Below are positions 8,806 to 18,782 of a stretch of 64,000 bases of DNA, piece after piece; within the stretch, counting starts at the first letter, position 1; every line of letters starts with the position of its first letter. Source of the stretch: Bacteroidota bacterium (GTDB lineage: Bacteria > Bacteroidota > Bacteroidia > Flavobacteriales > Flavobacteriaceae). Under the pieces are notes generated by a model. It saw only the letters and a list, made by a program, of their open reading frames with translations. It did not search any database and was not told where the DNA came from. The stretch is taken from the NCBI GenBank assembly GCA_027620655.1, contig JAQCDS010000001.1, positions 186,001-250,000 of the forward strand, given 5' to 3'. A program made the translations under genes and the position numbers.

Positions 8806-9939
8806 ATGAAAAAAGTACTTTTTATTGATAGAGACGGCACCTTAATCATAGAACCAGAAGATTATCAAATTGATGCTTTTGAAAAGCTAGAGTTTTATCC
8901 CGATGTATTTTATTATTTAAAAAAAATTGTTGATGAATTAGATTTTGAATTGGTAATGGTTACGAATCAAGATGGTTTGGGGACAGACTCATTTCCAGAA
9001 AATACATTTTGGCCAGTGCATAATTTTATGGTTCAATGTTTTGAAAATGAAGGGATTGTGTTTAAAAATCAGTATATAGACCGCACCTTTGCAAAAGATA
9101 ATGCGCCAACACGAAAACCACGAACAGGCTTGCTTACATCATACTTTAACGAGAATTATGATTTGACAAACTCTTTTGTTATTGGTGATCGATTAACAGA
9201 TATAGAATTGGCGAAAAATTTAAATTCAAAAGGAATTTTAATCAGTGATGGTAGAAATTTAGACACAACAGAATTGAGTGTTTCTAATAGTGAGCTTTCA
9301 TCGTTTATAGCTTTAGAAACAAACCAATGGCGTATGATTTATGAATTTTTAAAATTGAAATCACGATCCAGAAAAATAAGTAGAAAAACCCACGAAACTG
9401 ACATTGAAATATCCCTAAATTTAGACGGCACTGGACAAAGCAATATAGATACTGGAATTGCATTTTTTGATCATATGTTAGATCAAATTGCACGTCATGG
9501 GCAGATGGATTTAGATATAATAGTCAATGGTGACTTAGAAGTTGATGAGCATCACACTATTGAAGATACCGCCATTGTTTTAGGAGAACTTTTTAATCAA
9601 ACTTTAGGGAATAAATTAGGTATTGAACGCTATGGATTTTGCTTACCAATGGACGATTGTTTAGCTCAAGTGGCTATTGATTTTGGTGGTCGAAATTGGT
9701 TGGTTTGGGATGCAGATTTTAAGCGTGAATATATTGGAAAAATGCCAACGGAAATGTTTATGCATTTTTTCAAATCTTTTACTGATGGTGCAAAATGTAA
9801 CCTTAATATTAACGCAGAAGGAACAAACGAACACCATAAAATTGAAGCTATTTTTAAAGCCTTTGCAAAATCTATAAAAATGGCAATTCACAGAGATCCA
9901 AATAAAATGATTCTTCCATCAACAAAAGGTATGTTATAA
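8806..9939 (+). CDS. hisB: Bifunctional histidinol-phosphatase / imidazoleglycerol-phosphate dehydratase
   Basis: A fusion of 377 residues. Residues 1-170 are a HAD phosphatase of the HisB-N type with the nucleophile motif DRDGT at Asp8/Asp10, removing phosphate from histidinol phosphate. Residues about 185-377 are imidazoleglycerol-phosphate dehydratase with [13 protein letters not shown] and the metal-binding DEHHTIED. The frame stays open upstream to 8734, but that would overlap hisC by 70 bases; the ATG at 8806 gives the expected [12 protein letters not shown] and fits the two-base spacing to hisC. The stop overlaps the hisH ATG (TAATG). Confidence 0.95.
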   Translation: MKKVLFIDRDGTLIIEPEDYQIDAFEKLEFYPDVFYYLKKIVDELDFELVMVTNQDGLGTDSFPENTFWPVHNFMVQCFENEGIVFKNQYIDRTFAKDNAPTRKPRTGLLTSYFNENYDLTNSFVIGDRLTDIELAKNLNSKGILISDGRNLDTTELSVSNSELSSFIALETNQWRMIYEFLKLKSRSRKISRKTHETDIEISLNLDGTGQSNIDTGIAFFDHMLDQIARHGQMDLDIIVNGDLEVDEHHTIEDTAIVLGELFNQTLGNKLGIERYGFCLPMDDCLAQVAIDFGGRNWLVWDADFKREYIGKMPTEMFMHFFKSFTDGAKCNLNINAEGTNEHHKIEAIFKAFAKSIKMAIHRDPNKMILPSTKGML

Positions 9940-10520
9940 TGAAAGTTACAATTTTAGATTATGGAGCTGGGAATATTCAAAGTGTTCAATTTGCTTTGGA
10001 ACGACTTGGGGTTAATGCCGTGCTTTCTAAAAATAAAGAAGACATCTTATCTTCAGATAAAATAATTTTTCCTGGAGTTGGACAGGCAAGTCAAGCCATG
10101 AAACAATTAAAAGCAACAGGTTTAAACACTATAATTCCGGAGCTCAAACAAGATGTTTTGGGAATTTGTTTGGGAATGCAATTGCTTTGCAAAACAACTG
10201 AAGAAGGGAGCACCACTGGATTGGGTATATTTGATGTTGATGTCAAACGATTTGAAGCTAATGTGAAAGTTCCACATATGGGCTGGAACTTGATTGAAAA
10301 TTTAAAATCAGAACTGTTTATAGGATTGGAAACGCCTACCTATATGTATGCAGTACATAGTTATTATGCGCCAAAATGTGATTTTACAATTGCAACTTCA
10401 AATTATGATATAGATTTTTCAGCGGCATTGCAAAAAAATAACTTTTATGGTGTACAATTTCACCCAGAGAAGAGCAGTCGAGTTGGTGCAATGGTATTAG
10501 AAAACTTTTTAAAATTGTAA
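9939..10520 (+). CDS. hisH: Imidazole glycerol phosphate synthase, glutaminase subunit
   Basis: HisH hydrolyses glutamine and channels ammonia to HisF. The 193 residues form a class I glutamine amidotransferase with the triad Cys77 (in GICLGMQLL), His175 and Glu177 (in FHPEKSS). The oxyanion region is FPGVGQA. It is coupled to hisB through an overlapping TAATG and is four bases upstream of hisA; its partner hisF lies two genes on. Confidence 0.96.
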   Translation: MKVTILDYGAGNIQSVQFALERLGVNAVLSKNKEDILSSDKIIFPGVGQASQAMKQLKATGLNTIIPELKQDVLGICLGMQLLCKTTEEGSTTGLGIFDVDVKRFEANVKVPHMGWNLIENLKSELFIGLETPTYMYAVHSYYAPKCDFTIATSNYDIDFSAALQKNNFYGVQFHPEKSSRVGAMVLENFLKL

Positions 10521-10524
10521 TTGT

Positions 10525-11253
10525 ATGAGACTTATACCAGCTATAGATATCATTGATGGGCAGTGTGTTAGACTCACTAAAGGAGATTATTCCACTAAAA
10601 AAGTATATAACGAAAATCCTCTAGAGGTTGCAAAAATGTTTCAAGATTCGGGGATTGAATATTTACATTTGGTAGACCTTGATGGTGCAAAAGCAAAACA
10701 TATAGTAAATTATAAGATATTAGAAACACTAGCGACTCAAACAAATTTAAAAATAGATTTTGGTGGTGGTCTTAAATCGGACGATGATTTAAGAATTGCT
10801 TTTGAATCTGGCGCTCGACAGATTACAGGCGGAAGTATAGCAGTCAAAAATCCAAATTTGTTTGAATCTTGGATAAACCATTACGGGTCCGAAAAAATAA
10901 TCCTTGGCGCAGATTGTTTTCATGGAAAAATCGCTATTCAGGGGTGGCAAGAAAAAAGTTCATTAGAAATTATGTCATTTATTAATGATTACACAAAAAA
11001 AGGAATCAAAAATGTCATTTGTACTGATATTTCAAAAGATGGTATGTTGCAAGGCCCTGCTTTTGAATTATATACCTCTATTTTGAGTCAAAATCCAAAT
11101 CTCCATTTGATTGCTTCAGGAGGAGTGTCTAACTTTGAAGAACTTCCAAAACTAAAGACAATAGGCTGCGAGGGGGTTATTATTGGTAAAGCAATATATG
11201 AAGGAAAAATTACCTTAAAAGCATTAGAGCAATTTCAAATTAACACCAATTAA
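10525..11253 (+). CDS. hisA: ProFAR isomerase HisA
   Basis: A 242-residue TIM-barrel enzyme that isomerises ProFAR to PRFAR, the substrate of HisF. The N-terminal catalytic Asp8 is in IPAIDII, the second catalytic Asp is in the strand reading CTDISKDGM, and phosphate-binding glycines occur in DFGGGL and ASGGVS. HisA and HisF are related barrels; DISKDGM and the gene order favour HisA here. It is spaced by four bases from hisH and one base from hisF. Confidence 0.95.
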   Translation: MRLIPAIDIIDGQCVRLTKGDYSTKKVYNENPLEVAKMFQDSGIEYLHLVDLDGAKAKHIVNYKILETLATQTNLKIDFGGGLKSDDDLRIAFESGARQITGGSIAVKNPNLFESWINHYGSEKIILGADCFHGKIAIQGWQEKSSLEIMSFINDYTKKGIKNVICTDISKDGMLQGPAFELYTSILSQNPNLHLIASGGVSNFEELPKLKTIGCEGVIIGKAIYEGKITLKALEQFQINTN

Positions 11254-11254
11254 T

Positions 11255-12010
11255 ATGTTGACAAAACGAATAATTCCGTGCTTAGATATAAAAAATGGAA
11301 GAACAGTAAAAGGTGTTAATTTTGTAAATCTTCGTGATGCAGGAGATCCTGTAGTATTGGCACAACAATACGCTATTCAAGGCGCAGATGAGTTGGTGTT
11401 CTTAGATATTTCGGCGACATTAGAATCAAGAGGAACTACACGTGATATGGTAAGAAAAGTAGCACAAAAACTTGACATTCCTTTCACCGTTGGAGGTGGT
11501 GTAACAAGCGTTGAAGATGCCTCTCTATTACTCAAATCTGGAGCCGACAAAGTAGCTGTAAATTCTGCAGCAGTAAAACGCCCAGAACTTATACATGAAT
11601 TATCACAAAATTTTGGAAATCAATGTGTTGTAGTTGCCATAGATGCAAAAAGAATAGACGATAAATGGAAAGTACATTTGGCGGGAGGAACAATGCCTAC
11701 AGACTTGGATTTGTTTGAATGGGCCAAAGAAGTTGAATCATTGGGGGCGGGAGAGATTTTATTTACCTCAATGAATCACGATGGTGTTAAAACAGGTTTT
11801 GCAAACGATGCATTAGCCCAATTATCAGAAACTGTAAATATTCCTATTATTGCATCAGGAGGAGCAGGGGCTGTTCAACATTTTAGAAGTGTATTTGAAG
11901 AGGGTAAAGCAGATGCTGCTCTAGCTGCAAGTGTGTTTCATTTTGGAGAGATTTCAATTCCAAAACTTAAAAAAGAATTACAACAGAATCATATAAATAT
12001 TAGACTATAA
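11255..12010 (+). CDS. hisF: Imidazole glycerol phosphate synthase, cyclase subunit
   Basis: HisF joins ammonia from HisH to PRFAR, releasing imidazole glycerol phosphate and AICAR. The 251-residue TIM barrel has both canonical catalytic aspartates at the standard numbers: Asp11 in IPCLDIKNG and Asp130 in VVVAIDAKR. The motifs TVGGGV and ASGGAGA bind the two phosphates. The last base of its stop codon is the first base of the hisIE start codon. Confidence 0.97.
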   Translation: MLTKRIIPCLDIKNGRTVKGVNFVNLRDAGDPVVLAQQYAIQGADELVFLDISATLESRGTTRDMVRKVAQKLDIPFTVGGGVTSVEDASLLLKSGADKVAVNSAAVKRPELIHELSQNFGNQCVVVAIDAKRIDDKWKVHLAGGTMPTDLDLFEWAKEVESLGAGEILFTSMNHDGVKTGFANDALAQLSETVNIPIIASGGAGAVQHFRSVFEEGKADAALAASVFHFGEISIPKLKKELQQNHINIRL

Positions 12011-12597
12011 TGATTGTAAATTATAATAAGAACGGCCTTGTGCCAGCGATTGTTCAAGATGCGCAAACAAAAACTGTTTTGATGCTTGGATATATGAATA
12101 AAGAAGCGCTAGAAATAACGCAAAAATGCAAGCGTGTTACGTTTTTTAGTAGAAGTAAAAACCGTCTTTGGACAAAAGGGGAGAAGAGTGGTAATTTTCT
12201 GAATCTCAAATCTTTAAAGATTGATTGCGATGGAGATACTCTATTGATAAAGGCAAGTCCAGAAGGTCCAACATGCCATAAAGGAACAGATACTTGTTGG
12301 GAGGAGGAAAATGCTCAGGATTTTGGATTTTTATCTGATTTAGAGCAAGTCATTTCAAATCGAAAACACACTCCGAATGACGCGTCTTATGTCTCAAGTT
12401 TATTTGAAAAAGGCATCAATAAAATCGCTCAAAAGGTAGGGGAAGAGGCCGTAGAAACGGTTATAGAAGCCAAAGATCAAAATGATGAATTTTTTTTGGA
12501 AGAAAGCGCAGATTTATTATTTCATTATTTAATTTTACTACAGGCTAAGAGCTATTGTCTTTCTGATGTTGTAAATGTATTAAAATCAAGACATTAA
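12010..12597 (+). CDS. hisIE: Bifunctional phosphoribosyl-AMP cyclohydrolase / phosphoribosyl-ATP pyrophosphatase
   Basis: A 195-residue fusion of HisI and HisE, catalysing steps two and three of histidine synthesis. The HisI part (about 1-105) has the zinc and magnesium ligands in DCDGDT and the paired cysteines of CHKGTDTCW. The HisE part (about 112-195) is an all-alpha NTP pyrophosphohydrolase with KVGEEAVETVIEAK and the second acidic helix ESADLLFHY. It is the last his gene; the next gene begins 36 bases on. With it, every enzyme of the pathway is present in this operon. Confidence 0.96.
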   Translation: MIVNYNKNGLVPAIVQDAQTKTVLMLGYMNKEALEITQKCKRVTFFSRSKNRLWTKGEKSGNFLNLKSLKIDCDGDTLLIKASPEGPTCHKGTDTCWEEENAQDFGFLSDLEQVISNRKHTPNDASYVSSLFEKGINKIAQKVGEEAVETVIEAKDQNDEFFLEESADLLFHYLILLQAKSYCLSDVVNVLKSRH

Positions 12598-12633
12598 TTT
12601 TTAGTTGTATACAAAAACCCCCAACTTAAGCAG

Positions 12634-13416
12634 ATGTTTCAAAAGCGTTTTTATTATTTGGTTAAATTTCAATTTTTGGGCTACCGTTTTCATGGTTGGC
12701 AAAAACAACCAGATACCAAAACAGTGCATTTGATGATTGATAAAACCCTGCGTTATATTCTTAAAAATCAATCATTTAAAACATTAGCTGCAAGTAGAAC
12801 CGATGCTAAAGTTTCTGCTCAAGAAGCTGCGTTTGAGCTGTTTTTAAAGGAGAAACCCATAAAAGATGTAAGCTTATTTCTAGAGGAATTTAATACTAAC
12901 TTACCTCAAGATATTCGTGCATTATCTATTGAAGAAGTGTCTTCGGATTTTAATATCATTCAAGATTCTAAATACAAAGAGTATCATTATGTTTTTGCGC
13001 AAGGGGAGAAGTGCCACCCTTTTTGTGCACCCATTATGACAACCATTTTAGAACCACTTGATATCGAATTGATGAAAAAAGGAGCACAGCTTTTTCAAGG
13101 ACTGCATAATTTTAAATCGTATTGTTATAAAGCAACTGACAATGGATTGTATCAACGTGAATTGAAAACGTGTGAATTGATTGAAAACAGCTTGTATACG
13201 GCCAATTTTTTCCCAAAAGAGAGCTATTTACTACGTGTTATAGGAAAAGGGTTTGGACGGCATCAAATACGTTTGATGATGGGTGCACTAATCAAACTAG
13301 GTAGAGGAGAAGTAAATTTAGATTTTATTGAAAAAAGTTTAGAAAATAATTCTACAATTTCAATCGATTATATTGCTCCAGCTTCTGGTTTGATATTACA
13401 TAAAATAGATTTTTAA
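12634..13416 (+). CDS. TruA-like tRNA pseudouridine synthase
   Basis: A 260-residue protein with the TruA fold. The catalytic aspartate is present (Asp57) in SRTDAKV, which differs from the usual GRTDAGV at the first and sixth positions. The N-terminus FQFLGYRFHGWQKQP corresponds to the TruA start (YDGTxFxGWQxQ), and the C-terminus has RHQIRLMMGALIKLGRG. TruA modifies positions 38-40 of the tRNA anticodon stem. The altered signature suggests a paralogue of uncertain target. It follows hisIE by 36 bases and may be read through from the his operon, although it has no evident link to histidine beyond the tRNA-His anticodon arm. Confidence 0.75.
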   Translation: MFQKRFYYLVKFQFLGYRFHGWQKQPDTKTVHLMIDKTLRYILKNQSFKTLAASRTDAKVSAQEAAFELFLKEKPIKDVSLFLEEFNTNLPQDIRALSIEEVSSDFNIIQDSKYKEYHYVFAQGEKCHPFCAPIMTTILEPLDIELMKKGAQLFQGLHNFKSYCYKATDNGLYQRELKTCELIENSLYTANFFPKESYLLRVIGKGFGRHQIRLMMGALIKLGRGEVNLDFIEKSLENNSTISIDYIAPASGLILHKIDF

Positions 13417-13419
13417 AGC

Positions 13420-13809
13420 TTATTTCAATTTATCAAACAAACGTTCTTTTAACATAGAAAAGATACGTTTGTTTATGTTTGATGTATTGGCATTATAATA
13501 ATTGAATTCTTCTGTAGTCAATAGCCCAATCACACAGCCTAAAAGCATCTGTTTTAGAGTTGTATTCGTTTTAAATTGCGCTTTAATAATCTCTTGTTTT
13601 TCTGTAAAACTTAAGGCACTTGGGTCTTGGTTTTTTGTCTTAATATGAGATAAGAAAACTTCAATTAATAATTCATTTTGAAATTTTAAAATAGGCCGTA
13701 TAACCTGATTTTGAAAAGCTTCAAAGCTTGATGTTGCTTCAACTATTTTAGCAGAAGAAATTTCTGGACGTTGATTTATGAGGTGTTTATCTCTAGGATT
13801 TACGCTCAT
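13420..13809 (-). CDS. Conserved-looking hypothetical protein
   Basis: A 129-residue protein with no motif I can assign. It is charged, predicted mostly helical, and has a mildly hydrophobic stretch near residues 90-100 (MLLGCVIGLL) that is too short and isolated to be a confident membrane helix. Its start overlaps the end of the upstream MscS channel gene by 17 bases, so the two are probably translated as a unit. The 3' end converges with the TruA-like gene, three bases apart. No function is proposed; flavobacterial relatives I recall are small uncharacterised proteins. Confidence 0.6.
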   Translation of the reverse strand: MSVNPRDKHLINQRPEISSAKIVEATSSFEAFQNQVIRPILKFQNELLIEVFLSHIKTKNQDPSALSFTEKQEIIKAQFKTNTTLKQMLLGCVIGLLTTEEFNYYNANTSNINKRIFSMLKERLFDKLK

Positions 13810-15019
13810 AAATTTCTAAGTCAAAAGTAGAGGATGAGGCAATGATATGATCAAATATATCGGCAATAATGTATTCGTAATTTTGCCAACGTTTATCATT
13901 GCTAAAGGCATAAATCTCTATGGGTAAACCATTTTCATTGGGTTGAAGTTGGCGTGCCATAATCATCAAATCTTTATTGATTGCTGAATGTTTTTCTACA
14001 TAAGATTCAATATATTTTCTAAAAACACCAATATTTGTGAGATTTCGACCATTGATGAGTAATGATTTATCAACCTTATTTTCTGTGTTATGAGAAGTAA
14101 TATCAGAGGATTTATTAGCAATGTAGTCTCTGATTAATTCAATTTTTGATAGATTTTTTAAATCTTCTGAATTTAAATGACGAATACTTGCCATTCTAAT
14201 ATTAAGAGATCTTTTGATACGTCTTCCATTAGATTCTGTCATTCCCCGCCAGTTTTTAAATGAATCTGAAATAAGGGCATATGTTGGAATAGTGGTGATA
14301 GTATGGTCAAAATTTCGAACTTTTACGGTAGCAAGGTTTATTTCTACAACATCACCATCAGCGCCAAATTTTTGAAATGTAATCCAATCACCAATACGAA
14401 CCATATCATTAACAGAAACTTGAATACTAGCTACAAATCCAAGAATAGTGTCTTTGAAAACTAAAATTATTACGGCAGAAACAGTACCAAGTCCGGCCAT
14501 AAATTCCCAGAACGATATTCCAGTAATGATAGCAAATGTTGCAAAAACACCTGTAAGCCAAACAAATATCATGATGACTTGAATATAGCTGTCAATAGGT
14601 TTATCTTTTAGTCGTTCTACTGATTTAAAATAGGTTTTCATGGAGCTAAATATGCTACGTAATCCCCATACAGAAAACACTATTCCAAGAACTAAAATTA
14701 TTTTTTTAATGATGTTTTGCCAATCAGGATGCTCAAAAAATATATTTGGAATAATTTCATAAGCGACAAACAAAGGAAGGATATGAGCAATATTACGAGG
14801 TACTTTATGAGTAATCATAATATCATCAAATTGTGTTTTGGAGCGTTGCGCAATTTTTGAAAATACAACCCTAATAATTAAACGGATAAGATAATCTATA
14901 ATAAAAATTATAAATAAAGCGCCTGTTACGATTAAAATAATACTAAGCCAATCTACCAATGAGGAGTTTGCTCCAGCTTTTGTTAAAAAGCGTTTTAATG
15001 ATTCAAGAAAAAATTCCAT
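13793..15019 (-). CDS. Mechanosensitive ion channel, MscS family
   Basis: A 408-residue inner-membrane channel of the MscS superfamily, nearer to the YbdG/MscM-like branch by length and layout. Several N-terminal transmembrane helices (about 18-42, 70-95, 100-120, 140-165) precede the pore helix region AGLGTVSAVIILVFKDTI and the conserved beta domain with VNDMVRIGDWI. The protein would release osmolytes on membrane tension. It starts 21 bases after the DUF3817 gene and overlaps the small hypothetical gene downstream. Confidence 0.88.
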   Translation of the reverse strand: MEFFLESLKRFLTKAGANSSLVDWLSIILIVTGALFIIFIIDYLIRLIIRVVFSKIAQRSKTQFDDIMITHKVPRNIAHILPLFVAYEIIPNIFFEHPDWQNIIKKIILVLGIVFSVWGLRSIFSSMKTYFKSVERLKDKPIDSYIQVIMIFVWLTGVFATFAIITGISFWEFMAGLGTVSAVIILVFKDTILGFVASIQVSVNDMVRIGDWITFQKFGADGDVVEINLATVKVRNFDHTITTIPTYALISDSFKNWRGMTESNGRRIKRSLNIRMASIRHLNSEDLKNLSKIELIRDYIANKSSDITSHNTENKVDKSLLINGRNLTNIGVFRKYIESYVEKHSAINKDLMIMARQLQPNENGLPIEIYAFSNDKRWQNYEYIIADIFDHIIASSSTFDLEIYERKS

Positions 15020-15040
15020 AATAAGTTTTAAACAATTTTA

Positions 15041-15328
15041 CTATTGAATTGTTTTATTCAATTTTTTTTCTACTACAAAAGTACCAAAAGGAATGACAGA
15101 AACCATTAAAACCATAAAAAAATTATTTTTAATCCATTGATTATCAGTTCTCAATACAATTGCTAAAGCAACATATCCCATAAATAATAATCCATGTGGC
15201 ATCCCCAGCATTTTTACGTATGATGGATCGTTATTTAAATATTTTATAGGAACGGCAATAAAAAGAAGAAGCACATAGGATAACCCTTCAATGAAAGCTA
15301 TAATTCTAAATATTTTAAGTAAAGACAT
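15041..15328 (-). CDS. DUF3817 domain integral membrane protein
   Basis: A 95-residue protein with three predicted transmembrane segments (about 5-27, 38-62, 68-85). The opening FRIIAFIEGLSYVLLLFIAVP and the central GMPHGLLF are the hallmark of DUF3817 proteins, whose function is unknown. It is the first gene of the unit with the MscS channel. A perfect ten-base inverted repeat flanks a candidate -7 box just upstream of its start (see 15339-15369), suggesting regulated transcription. Confidence 0.8.
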   Translation of the reverse strand: MSLLKIFRIIAFIEGLSYVLLLFIAVPIKYLNNDPSYVKMLGMPHGLLFMGYVALAIVLRTDNQWIKNNFFMVLMVSVIPFGTFVVEKKLNKTIQ

Positions 15329-15338
15329 ATGAAAGACA

Positions 15339-15369
15339 TTAATTAGTAAGGTACAAAAATACTAATTAA
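15339..15369 (-). promoter_or_regulatory. Inverted repeat around the DUF3817 gene promoter
   Basis: TTAATTAGTA (15339-15348) and TACTAATTAA (15360-15369) are perfect inverted repeats. The minus strand between and overlapping them reads TATTTTTG at 15361-15354, a TAnnTTTG -7 box. The nearest TTG upstream is only 15 bases away, slightly short for a -33 element. The placement fits an operator over a promoter. Confidence 0.5.
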
Positions 15370-15481
15370 AATACTTCAATAGAAATAAGTCAATTTTACA
15401 TAATATAAATTATAGAACATATGATTTATGCATAAATAATTGATAATCAATAAATTAGTGAAATAAATTATCTTTATATTC

Positions 15482-16747
15482 TTAAACCAAAAACTGAAAT
15501 AATTCTGGCTTATTATTTAAATAATCACCAAAAAAATTATGTGCTTTTAGTTTTGTAATAAGTGGCTGTAAATCTTCTTGGGTTTTTAACTGTATTCCAA
15601 CAACAGCAACATCATTCTCTCGATTTACCTTTTTTGTATACTCAAAATGTGTAATATCATCATGTGGTCCAAGCATATCTACTACAAATTCACGTAATGC
15701 TCCTGGACGCTGTGGAAATTTGATTATGAAATAATGCTTTAAATTAGCGTATAACAATGCACGTTCTTTAATTTCGGCTGTACGTGTGATATCATTGTTA
15801 CTACCGCTTACCAAGCAGACTACGGTTTTTCCTTTAATTTCATCTTTAAAGTCATCTAATGCTGCGATGCTCATTACACCTGCTGGTTCTGCAACAATAG
15901 CATCCTTATTGTACATTTCTAAGATGGTTTGACAAATTTTACCTTCGTGAACAGTTGTCATTACATCTAAATTCTGTTGACATATTTCAAAAGTTAAATC
16001 ACCTACACGTTGTACAGAAGCTCCATCGACAAATTTTTCAATTTCATCTAATTGAACTAACTCTCCTTTTTCAATAGATTTCGACATCGATGGCGCACCT
16101 GCAGGCTCTATACCTATGATTTTTGTATCCGGAGACAATGCCTTAACTACTGATGATAAGCCAGAAGCTAATCCGCCGCCACCAACAGGTATAAAAATAT
16201 AATCGATTGGCGTATCAGATTGTTGAATAATTTCTAAACCAACAGTCCCTTGACCTTCAATGACTTTTGGGTCGTTAAATGGATGAACCAATGGCTTATT
16301 GTATTGAACACATTCTTTGATGGCTTTATGATATGAATCATCAAAGGTGTCTCCAACTAAGACAACTTCTACAAACTCTTTTCCAAACATTTTAACCTGT
16401 TCAATCTTTTGATTTGGCGTTGGTGCAGGCATAAATATCTTTCCTTTGATTTTTAAAAGTTGGCAAGACAAAGCAACGCCTTGAGCATGGTTTCCAGCAC
16501 TGGCACAAACAATTCCATTTTTGGTTTCTTCTTTTGTTAAAGAAGAAATTTTATTGTAAGCTCCTCTAATTTTATATGAACGAACCTGCTGTAAATCTTC
16601 GCGTTTAAACAACATTTTACAATGGTACTTATCAGAAAAGCGTTGATGCTCCTCTAATGGCGATATCGAAGCAATGCCTTGTAACTTTTCAGCTGCAGAT
16701 TTAATTGCTTTTACCGTTGGAAAATATGTGTTTTGCAGATCCTTCAT
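15482..16747 (-). CDS. ilvA: Threonine ammonia-lyase (threonine deaminase)
   Basis: A PLP enzyme of 421 residues that deaminates threonine to 2-oxobutyrate, the first step to isoleucine. The PLP lysine is Lys59 in RSYKIRGAY; NAGNHAQG and the phosphate-binding GGGGLASG follow. The C-terminus (about 335-421) is a single ACT-like regulatory domain starting LKHYFIIKFPQRPGALREF, so allosteric control by isoleucine is likely, in the shorter one-domain form. It is the last gene of the ilvD-B-N-C-A unit, six bases after ilvC. Confidence 0.95.
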   Translation of the reverse strand: MKDLQNTYFPTVKAIKSAAEKLQGIASISPLEEHQRFSDKYHCKMLFKREDLQQVRSYKIRGAYNKISSLTKEETKNGIVCASAGNHAQGVALSCQLLKIKGKIFMPAPTPNQKIEQVKMFGKEFVEVVLVGDTFDDSYHKAIKECVQYNKPLVHPFNDPKVIEGQGTVGLEIIQQSDTPIDYIFIPVGGGGLASGLSSVVKALSPDTKIIGIEPAGAPSMSKSIEKGELVQLDEIEKFVDGASVQRVGDLTFEICQQNLDVMTTVHEGKICQTILEMYNKDAIVAEPAGVMSIAALDDFKDEIKGKTVVCLVSGSNNDITRTAEIKERALLYANLKHYFIIKFPQRPGALREFVVDMLGPHDDITHFEYTKKVNRENDVAVVGIQLKTQEDLQPLITKLKAHNFFGDYLNNKPELFQFLV

Positions 16748-16753
16748 TGCGTT

Positions 16754-18238
16754 TTACGCTTCTGTTTTTATTACCTTCATGTCTGTCATAGCCTGTCTAA
16801 GTGTATTCCCTATTGCTTCAATAGAATGATTTCTAATTGATTGATTTACAGCTATTAAAGTTGAATTATCTACAGCTGTACACTCAGAAGAATAATAAGC
16901 GGTGCCAATTACGTCTGTTTTTATGGTTTTCATAAAATCAACCAAAAGTGGTTTACACGCATGATCGAATAAATAACATCCATATTCAGCAGTATCAGAA
17001 ATTATGCGATTCATTTCAAATAATTTCTTTCTTGCAACTGTATTTGCAATTAACGGCAATTCATGCAAGGATTCATAATAGGCTGATTCTTCTATTATTC
17101 CTGAAGCCACCATAGTTTCAAAGGCGAGCTCTACACCTGCCCTTACAAATGCAACCATCAAGACGCCATGATCAAAATATTCTTGCTCTGAAATAGCTTC
17201 AGAAGTTGCTGCTGTTTTTTCAAAAGCAGTTTCTCCTGTAGCAGCTCTCCACGTTAATAGGTTTATATCGTCATTTGCCCAATCCTCCATCATTGTTTTT
17301 GAAAAATGGCCAGACATAATATCATCCATATGTTTTTCAAACAAAGGTTTCATAATGGTTTTAAGTTCTTCTGAAAGCTCAAAAGCCTTAATTTTTGCTG
17401 GATTAGATAAGCGATCCATCATATTTGTAATTCCACCATGTTTTAGCGCTTCAGTGATAGTTTCCCATCCATATTGAATCAATTTAGAAGCGTAAGAAGG
17501 CTCTATCCCCTCCTCTACCATCTTATCAAAAGACAAAATTGAGGCGGTTTGAAGTACACCACAAAGAATAGTTTGCTCTCCCATCAAATCACTTTTGACT
17601 TCTGCAACAAAGGATGATTCCAAAACACCAGCTTTATGACCTCCAGTGGCTACTGCATAAGCTTTGGCCTGTGCCCAACCTTTTCCTTCTGGATCATTTT
17701 CGGGATGAACTGCAATAAGTGTTGGCACTCCAAATCCTCTTTTATATTCTTCACGAACTTCACTTCCTGGACATTTTGGCGCTACCATAATTACCGTCAA
17801 ATCCTTACGGATCTGCTTTCCTTCTTCTACAATATTAAATCCATGTGAGTATGAAAGTGTAGCCCCTTGTTTCATTAACGGCATTACAGTATCAACAACA
17901 TTGGAATGTTGTTTATCTGGTGTAAGATTTAGTACTACATCTGCATTAGGAATTAGATCCTGATAAGTACCAACATTAAATTTATTTTCAGAAGCGTTCT
18001 TGAAAGATTGTCTTTGTTCTTTTATGGCTTGTTCTCTTAAAGCATAAGAAATGTCAAGTCCAGAGTCTCTCATGTTTAACCCCTGATTAAGTCCTTGTGC
18101 TCCACAACCAACAATAACTATTTTTTTGTGTTTTAGCGCTTCTACACCTTCATTAAATTCAGAGGTTTGCATAAATCTACATTTCGAAAGTTGATTTAGT
18201 TTTTGACTTAATGAAAGTGTATTAAAGTAATTTGCCAT
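16754..18238 (-). CDS. ilvC: Ketol-acid reductoisomerase, long class II form
   Basis: IlvC isomerises and reduces acetolactate and acetohydroxybutyrate to the dihydroxy acids. At 494 residues it is the long class II form, as in Escherichia coli, with a duplicated C-terminal knotted domain. The NADPH-binding GCGAQG is at residues 44-49 of the Rossmann domain, followed by YALRE, and the conserved acidic residues for the two magnesium ions lie in the helical domains. It sits 12 bases after ilvN and 6 before ilvA. Confidence 0.96.
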   Translation of the reverse strand: MANYFNTLSLSQKLNQLSKCRFMQTSEFNEGVEALKHKKIVIVGCGAQGLNQGLNMRDSGLDISYALREQAIKEQRQSFKNASENKFNVGTYQDLIPNADVVLNLTPDKQHSNVVDTVMPLMKQGATLSYSHGFNIVEEGKQIRKDLTVIMVAPKCPGSEVREEYKRGFGVPTLIAVHPENDPEGKGWAQAKAYAVATGGHKAGVLESSFVAEVKSDLMGEQTILCGVLQTASILSFDKMVEEGIEPSYASKLIQYGWETITEALKHGGITNMMDRLSNPAKIKAFELSEELKTIMKPLFEKHMDDIMSGHFSKTMMEDWANDDINLLTWRAATGETAFEKTAATSEAISEQEYFDHGVLMVAFVRAGVELAFETMVASGIIEESAYYESLHELPLIANTVARKKLFEMNRIISDTAEYGCYLFDHACKPLLVDFMKTIKTDVIGTAYYSSECTAVDNSTLIAVNQSIRNHSIEAIGNTLRQAMTDMKVIKTEA

Positions 18239-18250
18239 GGTTTATATATT

Positions 18251-18781
18251 TTAATTTTTAAATTCAGTTAGTAGTTCAGTGATTTTCATTTGATCTTTAG
18301 TTATAGAAATTCGCCCAGATCGTACAAATTGCATGATGCCAAAAGCACTTAACTCTCGGTGTAATAATTCTATTTCGTGGCGTCTTCCAGATTTTTCCAA
18401 TACAAAAAACTCTCTGTTAACGGTTACAATTCTAGCATCACTTTCTTTGATGATGTTTTGAATTTGTCGTTCTTCAAAAAGTAAATCAGATTTAATTTTA
18501 AACATACAAGATTCCAAATATATTGTTTCTTCATCTGTATGATAAAATGCCTTAATGACTTCTATTTGCTTTTCAATTTGTCCAATGATTTTTTTCACAT
18601 TGACTTCAGTCATATTAACCAAAATGATAAAACGCGAAACACCTTCAATTTCTGAAACTGAAATGTTCATGCTCTCAATGTTGATATGACGTCTTTGAAA
18701 TATTGCTGAAATTCTATTGAGTAGTCCAACATTATTTTCTGCGTAGACAGAAACTGTAAACTGTTTTAATTCTGTTTCCAT
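18251..18781 (-). CDS. ilvN: Acetolactate synthase small regulatory subunit
   Basis: A 176-residue regulatory subunit that activates the catalytic IlvB and gives valine feedback inhibition. An N-terminal ACT domain (about 5-80) starts FTVSVYAENNVGLLNRISAIFQ, with the glycine of the NVGLLNRIS loop that contacts the effector; a second ALS small-subunit domain occupies about 85-170. It begins one base after the ilvB stop, implying translational coupling in a fixed ratio. Confidence 0.95.
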   Translation of the reverse strand: METELKQFTVSVYAENNVGLLNRISAIFQRRHINIESMNISVSEIEGVSRFIILVNMTEVNVKKIIGQIEKQIEVIKAFYHTDEETIYLESCMFKIKSDLLFEERQIQNIIKESDARIVTVNREFFVLEKSGRRHEIELLHRELSAFGIMQFVRSGRISITKDQMKITELLTEFKN

Positions 18782-18782
18782 A

